From: a virus
Virus record (IMG/VR): IMGVR_UViG_3300006805_000074
Coordinates: 1-36,669 of that record
Direction: 5' to 3' (one strand)
DNA: 36,669 nt
Position 1 is the first letter of the stretch. The number at the start of each line of letters is the position of its first letter. The position numbers were made by a program, and so were the translations under genes. Under the pieces are notes generated by a model, which had not been told where the DNA came from, did not search any database, and saw only the letters and a list, made by a program, of their open reading frames with translations. Below, piece by piece: positions 30,684 to 36,669 of this stretch.

Positions 30684-31982
30684 ATGAGTGAATTAACGGC
30701 AACAGATGTGGCTATCGAGCAAATAAAGAAGGCTGGGTTTTCGCATATTAAGGTAGAGCTAGAGGCAGACCTCGGTAGGGACGGAGAGCGTGAGTGTAGC
30801 GATTGTGATGATGGCTATAGCGATTGTGATGAGTGTAATGGGGACGGTGTTCTCATGGCAGAGCGTCCAAACGGTACAGAGGTAGAAGTAGAATGTGATG
30901 AATGTTACGGCGAAGGTCGTGTAGAATGTGGCTATTGTGATGGCAGGGGTTACGACGGTGGTTACTACGACGAAGATTACTGTGAAACATTTATGCGTGA
31001 TTGGGTAGGCTCAGATGTACTGAGTAGGCTCACCTATGGTAACTTTTACGAAGATGGTAGTGTAGACAGTGAGTTTACGTTTACTGTACCTATCGAACAC
31101 TACAAAGATATTGTAGTCTGGATTGACAGCTTTAAGGCACTATCCGAGGACATTGGTAACGGATACAATACAGGTGGAGCAGGTATGCACATCTCTCTGA
31201 TACCAAAAGAGAGCAACGGTAACTATCCAAATAGACACCGTATGCCAGATGACAAGATAGAAAACTTTGCAGAACAGATGAGCAAGCTGTTACCAGCCAT
31301 GCTATTCTTCTCAAGCAATAATGAGGTAAGTCGTGGACTGAGTTATAGGACACCACAAGTGTCTCACGACGAGAAGTACAGCGCAATCTATACTCACGAC
31401 GGTACTTGTATTGAATACAGGGCTTTCGAGACCTGTTACGACGAACCAGAACGTATCTATGAACATATAGAGGTAGTAGCAAAGACCCTACAGTTCTATG
31501 TAGACCCTACTAAAACAGTAGAGACTATGGGCTTTAGATTTAACTTCTCAGATTCTTATAGCGGTCAAGAGGGGAGACAGCTTAGTCGATTCTATGACAC
31601 ACCAGAGAAAATTGCGGTATTGCGCAAACAGCTTAAATATATCAAGCCTGATGGCAAGAGCAATGCAGAGCTTATGGCACAACGTGGCGTATCTGGTATA
31701 ACAGACTTGCGTAAAAAGATAAGCAAGAGACGTAACCAATTGCGTAAGCAATACTTTAAGAGTATGGCGATGATAAAGATACAAGAAAAAACACCACTGA
31801 CGGAACGGCAAATGATTCACCTTGAAGAACTCAAACAATACTCTCGTCGCTACAGTGAGAATTTGGACGAGCAACAGATGATTGACCAAGCAAAGGGTAT
31901 CAATCGCTTGCCAGACTTAGAAACATATATTAAAAACAACCTAGGCTCAAACGAGGGTCGTGGTTATACGGCATATTGCTAG
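30684..31982 (+). CDS. Glutamine synthetase-like amidoligase with internal zinc-finger domain
   Basis: 432 residues. It carries the marks of the phage/bacterial amidoligase family (GS fold, ATP-dependent amide bond formation): VELEADL (24-30), DGSVDSE (124-130), GGAGMHIS (164-171) and IEYRAFET (243-250), which supply the metal- and ATP-binding acids, His and Arg. Between the first and second motifs lies a DnaJ-like Cys domain with four CxxC pairs (C38/41, C48/51, C71/74, C82/85) and Gly-rich CxxCxGxG units. The rest (about 310-430) is basic and helical. The class II amidotransferase follows 16 bases later, so the two probably work as ammonia or amine supplier and ligase. The substrate is unknown. 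Confidence 0.8.
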   Translation: MSELTATDVAIEQIKKAGFSHIKVELEADLGRDGERECSDCDDGYSDCDECNGDGVLMAERPNGTEVEVECDECYGEGRVECGYCDGRGYDGGYYDEDYCETFMRDWVGSDVLSRLTYGNFYEDGSVDSEFTFTVPIEHYKDIVVWIDSFKALSEDIGNGYNTGGAGMHISLIPKESNGNYPNRHRMPDDKIENFAEQMSKLLPAMLFFSSNNEVSRGLSYRTPQVSHDEKYSAIYTHDGTCIEYRAFETCYDEPERIYEHIEVVAKTLQFYVDPTKTVETMGFRFNFSDSYSGQEGRQLSRFYDTPEKIAVLRKQLKYIKPDGKSNAELMAQRGVSGITDLRKKISKRRNQLRKQYFKSMAMIKIQEKTPLTERQMIHLEELKQYSRRYSENLDEQQMIDQAKGINRLPDLETYIKNNLGSNEGRGYTAYC

Positions 31983-31986
31983 AAAC

Positions 31987-32001
31987 GGAGAATGACTTAT
32001 T
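31987..32001 (+). promoter_or_regulatory. Ribosome site that decides an ATT start
   Basis: GGAG at 31987-31990 lies eight bases before ATT (31999-32001), which is directly followed by TGC for the catalytic Cys. An in-frame TGA at 31993-31995 rules out any earlier start. The ATG at 31992 in another frame is too close to GGAG and opens a frame of only 14 codons. Confidence 0.75.
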
Positions 32002-33237
32002 TGCGGAATTGTATATGTAAACAGCTACAGGGGTAAATCTGTAAGCAAAATGGTTAAACGTGCTTATAAAGCACAACGTAACCGAGGTCATGAGGGGTTT
32101 GGTTTTTACACACCAGAGAATAACCGATTGACACACAACACTGAGGAACGCAACATTATGCGGTTACTCAAGCGAGAACGACAGAGTGAGATTCTTTTTC
32201 ACCACCGTTTTCCAACTAGTACAGAGAATGTACGGAACGCTTGTCACCCGTTCAGCACTAAAAACCGATGGGACAATAACTATGTTATGGTTCACAACGG
32301 CGTTGTATGGAATGACTTCGAAGTTGCAAAGAAGCAGGTAGAGGACGGTATCCGTTATGTATCTTACCAGCCAAATGGCAGCTACAACGACAGTGAAGTA
32401 CTGATGTACGACATTGCACGATACCTAGAGGGTGAAGTAGACCAACTATCAGTAGAGGGTAGTATCGCCTTTATCATGGTACAGCGTAACAAAAAGGGCG
32501 AAAAAGTTGCACTATACTTTGGTCGCAACAGTGGCTCACCACTCAAGCTAGAGCGAAGTCCAGATGGGTTTGCACTAACATCAGAAGGTGTATCACCAGA
32601 TATCAAAGTTAATACCTTGTACAAGTTTGACTACAAGAGTCAGGAGTTTTCAGAGTCACCTCTGGACATCCACTACTACACCTACAGCCAAAACTCAAGT
32701 GGTAAAGCTGGGAACTATTCAGCAGGCAACTACAACTATGGCGACTACCGTGGTTATGGCAACGGTTACAAGTGGAACGGCAGAAACTACGAAGATGCAG
32801 AGCTTTCAGAAGAAGCTCGTGAAATTGCGGATTACAATGCAGGTTATGGTGCTAATTATACGACACCAATGGTTGAAGATACGCTAGACCGTTACGGCAA
32901 CTATGGTCGTTATGGGCTAACAGACGAGACACAAGAGCAAGCAGAGAGTATCATCATTGATGAGATTATCGAAGGACTAAAGTACGATACCTACCAAGGT
33001 AGTACACGAGATATGCTGGAGTTCGGCGAGATACTACTTGATGAGTTACAGACTAAGTATATGTTTTTGGAGAACAAAATCCGAGAGGACGGCGATCTAT
33101 CTGGGCAAGATATTGATGACTATGAGGAACTTGATAATAAGATTCTACTACTCACTAAAGCGCTTAATCAGATAACCGAGAAACAGCTACGACTTGCGCT
33201 ACAAGCAACTAACGTAAGGTACACACCAGACCACTAA
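31999..33237 (+). CDS. Class II glutamine amidotransferase (Ntn hydrolase), ATT start
   Basis: With the ATT start the protein has 412 residues and begins M-C-G-I-V-Y, the N-terminal nucleophile Cys2 of the glutaminase family. Other motifs: RNRGHEGFG (27-35), HHRFPTST (68-75), HNG (99-101, oxyanion hole) and, later, NSGSPLKL with LTSEG. It releases ammonia from glutamine. The C-terminal half holds a Tyr/Gly/Asn-rich low-complexity linker (about 230-260) and charged helices, not a synthetase domain, so the ammonia probably goes to a partner, likely the amidoligase just upstream. The first ATG (32050) would delete the catalytic Cys. Confidence 0.85.
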   Translation: MCGIVYVNSYRGKSVSKMVKRAYKAQRNRGHEGFGFYTPENNRLTHNTEERNIMRLLKRERQSEILFHHRFPTSTENVRNACHPFSTKNRWDNNYVMVHNGVVWNDFEVAKKQVEDGIRYVSYQPNGSYNDSEVLMYDIARYLEGEVDQLSVEGSIAFIMVQRNKKGEKVALYFGRNSGSPLKLERSPDGFALTSEGVSPDIKVNTLYKFDYKSQEFSESPLDIHYYTYSQNSSGKAGNYSAGNYNYGDYRGYGNGYKWNGRNYEDAELSEEAREIADYNAGYGANYTTPMVEDTLDRYGNYGRYGLTDETQEQAESIIIDEIIEGLKYDTYQGSTRDMLEFGEILLDELQTKYMFLENKIREDGDLSGQDIDDYEELDNKILLLTKALNQITEKQLRLALQATNVRYTPDH

Positions 33238-33250
33238 GAAAGGATAGGTA

Positions 33251-33745
33251 ATGTCAAAAGATTATAAAGTGAAATATAAAGATGTGTATATCTTTGCACA
33301 TATTACACAGTACATTTTGGGACAAGAGCTATTACAGGAAGTGGAGACACCTTTTCAAGATAAAGATGGGACACATATTAATGTTCGCTTTAGGACTAAC
33401 TCGGTCAGGGGCTACGGTCGTAGAAACTGGCAGCGTGACGAACTAGAGCGCAACAGGGGTATGGTGGTGAGCATTGAACTTGCTGGCACACCAAAGCTAG
33501 TGGGTGTCTATAGTCCAAACAAGAAAATGGTTGAGATGTTCAAGACTGGCACACTAGGCGATATCAAGAACGATATTGTGGACGACATTATATCACATCT
33601 TGAGTACAACAACGTAAACATGGAAGTATCAACAGACGAATCAAAGCGTATAAAGTTAGAAAAACGCTGGGTTGCTGGGGATAGAATCCAAAGAGAAGGA
33701 GGACGAAGTGGATACAGAGACGAATCCGACTACACCGACGACTAA
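33251..33745 (+). CDS. Hypothetical protein in the amidoligase operon
   Basis: 164 residues. The N-terminal part is beta/alpha (VYIFAHITQYILGQELLQ, HINVRFRTNS), the middle is MVVSIELAGTPKLVGVYSP, and the tail is Arg/Asp/Glu-rich and probably disordered. AAAGGATAGGT precedes the ATG. It lies 13 bases after the amidotransferase, suggesting a linked role, but no family is recognised. Confidence 0.6.
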   Translation: MSKDYKVKYKDVYIFAHITQYILGQELLQEVETPFQDKDGTHINVRFRTNSVRGYGRRNWQRDELERNRGMVVSIELAGTPKLVGVYSPNKKMVEMFKTGTLGDIKNDIVDDIISHLEYNNVNMEVSTDESKRIKLEKRWVAGDRIQREGGRSGYRDESDYTDD

Positions 33746-34625
33746 CGAAACAGAAATACATCAAGCAATAATGGATGCAGAAGAATATATGCGAACATCT
33801 ATGGCAAGTAGAGCTGGAGGAGTATGGGACATTGATGCACTTGAGGAAATCATGTCATCAGAAGATGTGCCACCTACACCACCATCACCATACGGAGAAC
33901 GTATACAAGCGATGTGGCATAATGGGACAGATGAGCTAGAGTATAGAGACATTACGACGACAAGTGAAGAGCCTGCGTGGTCAGAGGTTACAGACGGTCA
34001 ATACCGTGTAGCCGTTGAGCTAGACGAATCACTTGCAGTACCTGCCATGGAATACTATAACAGGGCGCAACGTCGAGCTATGGCACGAAGAAACAATGGA
34101 TTCAATGCGTTTGAGTTTGCTCAAGAGTACGGTAGTGATGTCATAAACCCATTTGGTAGTAGTGTAGTAGAAGAAGGAAAGGAAGTAAACGTGAAAAATA
34201 AAAGTAAAAACAAACGTCTTGCGGAATGGAGCATCTCTGCTAGGGCATTGAAAGATATGATTAACAGAATTGTAGAAGAAGGTCAGTCACCACAACGAGC
34301 CGACTTTTTCAGTGCATACAAGTTTGGTGCATACTTCGCCCCTAGATACCGCCGATGGTTTATCTATAACAAAGCAACAGCTAATAACATAGCAACAATT
34401 AAAGTAAGCGACGGCAGACTGATTGTCAGGTATCGACCTAACTCATTCTATTCAAGCGTCTTGTCTGATATACAAGTCGAGAATGTCAAGACAATAGCAG
34501 TCGAAAGTGCTAACATGCACAGACACAACCGCTTAGTCAGTGGATATTCAGATGATATTGAAGCAAGTAAAGATGGCGAAATGCGCTTTAGGAAGGAACG
34601 ATATGCTCGAAAACATAACCGATAA
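33708..34625 (+). CDS. Hypothetical protein with NRAQRRAMARR motif, GTG start
   Basis: 305 residues. GTG 33708 is chosen over the TTG at 33672 because AAGGAGG lies five bases before it. The N-terminal 100 residues are acidic and Pro/Thr-rich; NRAQRRAMARRNNG in the middle is a short phrase common in phage proteins and may bind nucleic acid or a partner. The C-terminal part (about 165-290) is a folded alpha/beta-like region. It overlaps both neighbours. Confidence 0.6.
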   Translation: MDTETNPTTPTTNETEIHQAIMDAEEYMRTSMASRAGGVWDIDALEEIMSSEDVPPTPPSPYGERIQAMWHNGTDELEYRDITTTSEEPAWSEVTDGQYRVAVELDESLAVPAMEYYNRAQRRAMARRNNGFNAFEFAQEYGSDVINPFGSSVVEEGKEVNVKNKSKNKRLAEWSISARALKDMINRIVEEGQSPQRADFFSAYKFGAYFAPRYRRWFIYNKATANNIATIKVSDGRLIVRYRPNSFYSSVLSDIQVENVKTIAVESANMHRHNRLVSGYSDDIEASKDGEMRFRKERYARKHNR

Positions 34626-34809
34626 CATGAACGAGGACGGACAAGAGGGTATTTGGTATTCTTATATCAAAGACATGGAAACATTTAGGGTTCGATTACT
34701 AGAAGGTAGGTACACAGTGTTCTCTTCTAATGGCGAGACCATGAATCTTACTAAAGAAGATGTCGCAAGTATTGTACTTAGAGAAGTAAAGGATGAGACA
34801 ATCGAATGA
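34603..34809 (+). CDS. Hypothetical protein
   Basis: 68 residues starting MLENITDNMNEDG. ATG 34603 is preferred because GGAAGGA precedes it by five bases; the upstream part of the frame lies inside the previous gene. A beta segment (RVRLLEGRYTVFSSNGETMNL) resembles the small strand-rich products in this operon. ATGA overlap with the next gene. Confidence 0.55.
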   Translation: MLENITDNMNEDGQEGIWYSYIKDMETFRVRLLEGRYTVFSSNGETMNLTKEDVASIVLREVKDETIE

Positions 34810-35057
34810 GTAACCGAGAAATAGAGGCTATGCGTGGCGAGACCACACAGTTAGCGTTATTGCACATCAATAAGACACCAGAACTGTATAAAGAGTTTAT
34901 GGCGATTAAAGATGCAAAGCGTAACCTAGCAAGTAATGTACTTGAGTGCGAAAAAGCGGCAACGCTATGGGCAGAAAATAATAAAGATGAGTTCGGTGCT
35001 TTGTTTATTGCAGAGTTACCATTAGTACACTGGAATACAGTGTTAAGGGAGTTATAA
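34806..35057 (+). CDS. Hypothetical helical protein
   Basis: 83 residues, helical, with KEFMAIKDAKRNLASNVLECEKAATLWAEN. It overlaps the previous stop (ATGA). No family is recognised. Confidence 0.6.
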   Translation: MSNREIEAMRGETTQLALLHINKTPELYKEFMAIKDAKRNLASNVLECEKAATLWAENNKDEFGALFIAELPLVHWNTVLREL

Positions 35058-35059
35058 TT

Positions 35060-35455
35060 ATGGCAACATATGTAAAGGTTAAGTTTTTAAGTGAGTACGA
35101 CAGCGGTGCAAGTCAAGGATACTTTTATAGCGCTGGACGATTAAAGTTAAGCAAGTATGATACAGTTATCGTACCGACACGCTATGGGCTATCATTAGCA
35201 GTAGTTCAACAGTCTGAGCTTACGATTGAGGAAGTGCGAGAGCATATCAACTGTCAATCACTGAAAACAGTTGCAGAACGTATCACTAGTAAGGCAGTTA
35301 ATGGGCTTACTAAGCTACAAAAAGTAGATGATATTAAAAAGGCACTTGACAGGGAAATGAAAAAAGTTGACGAAGTGGAGAAGTATCGAATGTATGCCGA
35401 TATTAGTCCAGAGATTAAAGCCCTACTAGAACAGCTACAAGAGATGAAGGCTTAG
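35060..35455 (+). CDS. Hypothetical protein, SH3-like N-terminus
   Basis: 131 residues. The N-terminal half (YVKVKFLSEYDSG, YDTVIVPTRYGLSLAVV) looks like a small barrel, a form that occurs as a common phage protein of unknown role with a helical C-terminus (KKALDREMKKVDEVEKYRMYADI). Start spacing is short but usable. The role is unknown. Confidence 0.6.
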   Translation: MATYVKVKFLSEYDSGASQGYFYSAGRLKLSKYDTVIVPTRYGLSLAVVQQSELTIEEVREHINCQSLKTVAERITSKAVNGLTKLQKVDDIKKALDREMKKVDEVEKYRMYADISPEIKALLEQLQEMKA

Positions 35456-35456
35456 T

Positions 35457-35717
35457 ATGAGTAGGCGATTGGATGACGATTGGGCAGAGTCAGAGCCAGT
35501 TGTGGTAAAGACTTACCGAGACCAAAAGACTAAAGAGGCTTTTATTAAGTATCTACAACTACAAACAGATGAGCGATTCTTTCAAGCTGTGGCTAACTTT
35601 AGTGGTTTTGGTTATCTAGGAGCAGCAGGCACACCAGACGGTAAAAACTTTAGAGACCTATACCACTTTGAGGCAGATCAGAACTTTAACTTTGGAGACG
35701 AAGATGCAGAATCCTGA
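35457..35717 (+). CDS. Hypothetical protein
   Basis: 86 residues, acidic at both ends, with TKEAFIKYLQLQTDERFFQAVANFSGFGYLG in the middle. It begins one base after the previous stop. No family is recognised. Confidence 0.6.
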   Translation: MSRRLDDDWAESEPVVVKTYRDQKTKEAFIKYLQLQTDERFFQAVANFSGFGYLGAAGTPDGKNFRDLYHFEADQNFNFGDEDAES

Positions 35718-35817
35718 TGAAGAAATCCGTAGACGGATGCGAATTCTTGCATTTTGTATCACAAGTTTACTGTTAGGTTTGTGGTTAGGTATTGACATTG
35801 GACTAAATATCAGGTAA
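35704..35817 (+). CDS. Small single-pass membrane protein
   Basis: 37 residues: a charged N-terminus (MQNPDEEIRRRMR) and one hydrophobic helix (LAFCITSLLLGLWLGIDIGL). GGAG lies about eight bases before the ATG within the previous gene, which it overlaps by 14 bases. It ends the operon before the operator at 35827. Confidence 0.5.
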   Translation: MQNPDEEIRRRMRILAFCITSLLLGLWLGIDIGLNIR

Positions 35818-35826
35818 AGAAATAGA

Positions 35827-35844
35827 TTGTAGACTATTCTACAA
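35827..35844 (+). promoter_or_regulatory. Inverted repeat, putative operator upstream of the 35865 promoter
   Basis: TTGTAGA and TCTACAA form perfect 7-bp arms around CTAT. It is followed, like the copy at 903-920, by CAACA, an A-rich tract and CTATTGACTT. The distance from repeat to -35 is about 20 bases here and 22 there. Confidence 0.55.
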
Positions 35845-35864
35845 CACATTTTTGCAAAAACCTA

Positions 35865-35893
35865 TTGACTTATCCAACCGAGTCTGCTATAGT
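35865..35893 (+). promoter_or_regulatory. Sigma70-type promoter
   Basis: TTGACT at 35865-35870, 17-base spacer, TATAGT at 35888-35893. The transcript would begin a few bases before the stable hairpin at 35904-35942. Confidence 0.75.
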
Positions 35894-35899
35894 AGATAA

Positions 35900-36330
35900 T
35901 GTTGGGGGAGTAGTATGCTTCGGTATACCTCGTCACTCCCCCCTCGATATCGAGAGCAAGAAATTGCCACATTAAATCATCCATTATTGGTGCTTCGCCG
36001 TTGTACCAGAAAGTAAAAAACGGCAGGAAAATCCTCATATCGTAAGCTCGAACTTAGGCAACGTCCAACCTGACGACCTAGACCTTGATGTACTAGAGAG
36101 CGAAAAGATATAATGAGACAATCGAAAGATTGTTGAATCTGGCTTAAAAACCAGAGGTAAAACACAACAGATTCTACAGGGAGAGGGACGCTTGAGACTG
36201 GGCTAACCTAAGGATAAGTAATAGGAATACGTTAATCGGTAAGACGAGGTTGTGTGTAATGGTGTTGGATGGCTCAGCTCCCCAGGAATCAAGGGAGTAA
36301 TGGTCAGTCATATCTAAAAATAAGGAGAAG
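35900..36330 (+). ncRNA. Structured, largely non-coding transcript region
   Basis: About 430 bases between the promoter and the next clear gene. Helices: GGGGGAGT (35904-35911) with ACTCCCCC (35935-35942), enclosing GTATGC-TTCG-GTATAC (35913-35928); a 12-base palindrome CTCGATATCGAG near 35944; GCCGTT (35997-36002) with AACGGC (36019-36024); ACAATC-GAAA-GATTGT (36118-36133); and TCTGG with CCAGA (36138-36155), competing with GAATCTG (36135-36141) and CAGATTC (36168-36174). UUCG and GNRA loops favour a real RNA fold. It may be a small RNA or a leader for the gene at 36335. Confidence 0.5.
35915..36016 (+). CDS. Doubtful 33-residue ORF in the structured region
   Basis: ATG 35915 follows GGGGGAG by four bases, but the start lies inside the strong hairpin. 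The product (MLRYTSSLPPRYREQEIATL...) is basic. A second frame, open from 35976 to 36113, also reads plausibly (ending DLDLDVLESEKI) but has no normal start. Neither is convincing alone. Confidence 0.25.
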   Translation: MLRYTSSLPPRYREQEIATLNHPLLVLRRCTRK

Positions 36331-36334
36331 TAAC

Positions 36335-36574
36335 ATGAAACAACATAAAGATACTACGCTAGATGATTTAATGAATGAAGTCAGAAGCATTGTTTATACA
36401 AACGCACCAGACTGGGACGATGAAATCGAAAAGCTCTTAATTCAATGGAGAGATAAGGCTGTGGTTGAAGCACTGGAAAACTTACCAACTGACATTATCG
36501 TGGGCGATAGGATTGTTTACAGTGTGGACATAGATGAGCGCATTGACGCCCTAAAGGAAACCCATGAAGAATAG
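36335..36574 (+). CDS. Hypothetical acidic protein
   Basis: 79 residues starting MKQHKDTTLDDLMNEV. AAGGAG seven bases before ATG 36335 decides the start. It is helical and acidic (DWDDEIEKLLIQWRDKAVVEALENL). No family is recognised. Its end overlaps the next gene. Confidence 0.6.
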   Translation: MKQHKDTTLDDLMNEVRSIVYTNAPDWDDEIEKLLIQWRDKAVVEALENLPTDIIVGDRIVYSVDIDERIDALKETHEE

Positions 36575-36669
36575 CCAACAAGATTTAATAAACTTTGTAA
36601 ACGACCCCGAGAACATCAGAAAAGCTGTTGAGGGGTCGATGGATAAAAGGAACGCTGTTATGAACCCCG
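36564..36669 (+). CDS. Hypothetical protein, cut by the right edge
   Basis: ATG 36564 follows AAAGGA by five bases and the frame stays open to the end of the window (35 codons seen, MKNSQQDLINFVNDPE...). The opening looks like the start of a phage early protein; nothing more can be said. Confidence 0.5.
   Translation, partial: MKNSQQDLINFVNDPENIRKAVEGSMDKRNAVMNP

Noticed and set aside
35976-36113. ORF ending DLDLDVLESEKI, open from 35976
   Set aside because: It reads like protein but has no ATG, GTG or TTG start and no ribosome site at a proper distance; mentioned only as an alternative to the RNA reading.

Overview
The window is most of a double-stranded DNA bacteriophage genome, cut inside genes at both ends. 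The structural set (large terminase, P22-like portal, scaffold, coat, connector, beta-propeller tail protein, very large internal protein, no sheath or tape-measure tail genes) points to a short-tailed (podovirus-like) phage. The host is probably a Saccharibacteria-like (CPR/Patescibacteria) cell. That is inferred mainly from the style of the exported Cys-rich lysozyme (1147-1743) and of the tandem TKTQ-type repeats in a tail protein; nothing in the window proves it. All genes read well with the standard bacterial code.

Layout. Positions 1-6994 (+) hold a dense run of small early genes: two HNH-type endonucleases, a secreted lysozyme, a roughly 630-nt gene-free stretch that folds into many helices and carries a tRNA-like 3' end, a DEDDy exonuclease with a zinc ribbon, a gamma-glutamylcyclotransferase-like protein, a DUF5664-type nucleotide pyrophosphohydrolase and many unknowns. 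A bidirectional terminator at 7007-7040 separates them from the late operon. Positions 7050-28235 (-) are that operon, read right to left: DNA packaging (small and large terminase), portal, scaffold, coat, a terminator and a free-standing HNH gene, tail and fibre genes, a 1340-residue internal protein, then a lysis cassette. Positions 28236-28611 are a divergent promoter region. From 28612 to the right end (+) there are micro-ORFs coupled by TAATG overlaps, an AT-rich gene-poor block with a consensus DnaA box, and then an operon starting with a glutamine synthetase-like amidoligase and a class II glutamine amidotransferase.

How it fits together. The divergent promoters near 28.25 kb (late, leftward) and 28.56, 29.48 and 35.87 kb (rightward) plus one at 0.95 kb give a simple early/late plan. 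Two promoters, at 943 and 35865, share an upstream inverted repeat and flanking sequence, so they are probably co-regulated. No DNA polymerase, helicase or primase is seen; these would lie in the missing part that joins the right end to the left end.

Most interesting: (1) the large structured RNA at 1744-2375 with its tRNA-like element; (2) the amidoligase plus glutamine amidotransferase pair, the amidoligase carrying four CxxC pairs inside its catalytic domain; (3) two genes, the amidotransferase and the lysozyme, whose intact N-termini require an ATT start codon, each behind a well-placed Shine-Dalgarno sequence; (4) the shared operator/promoter module and a second structured, mostly non-coding transcript at 35900-36330.
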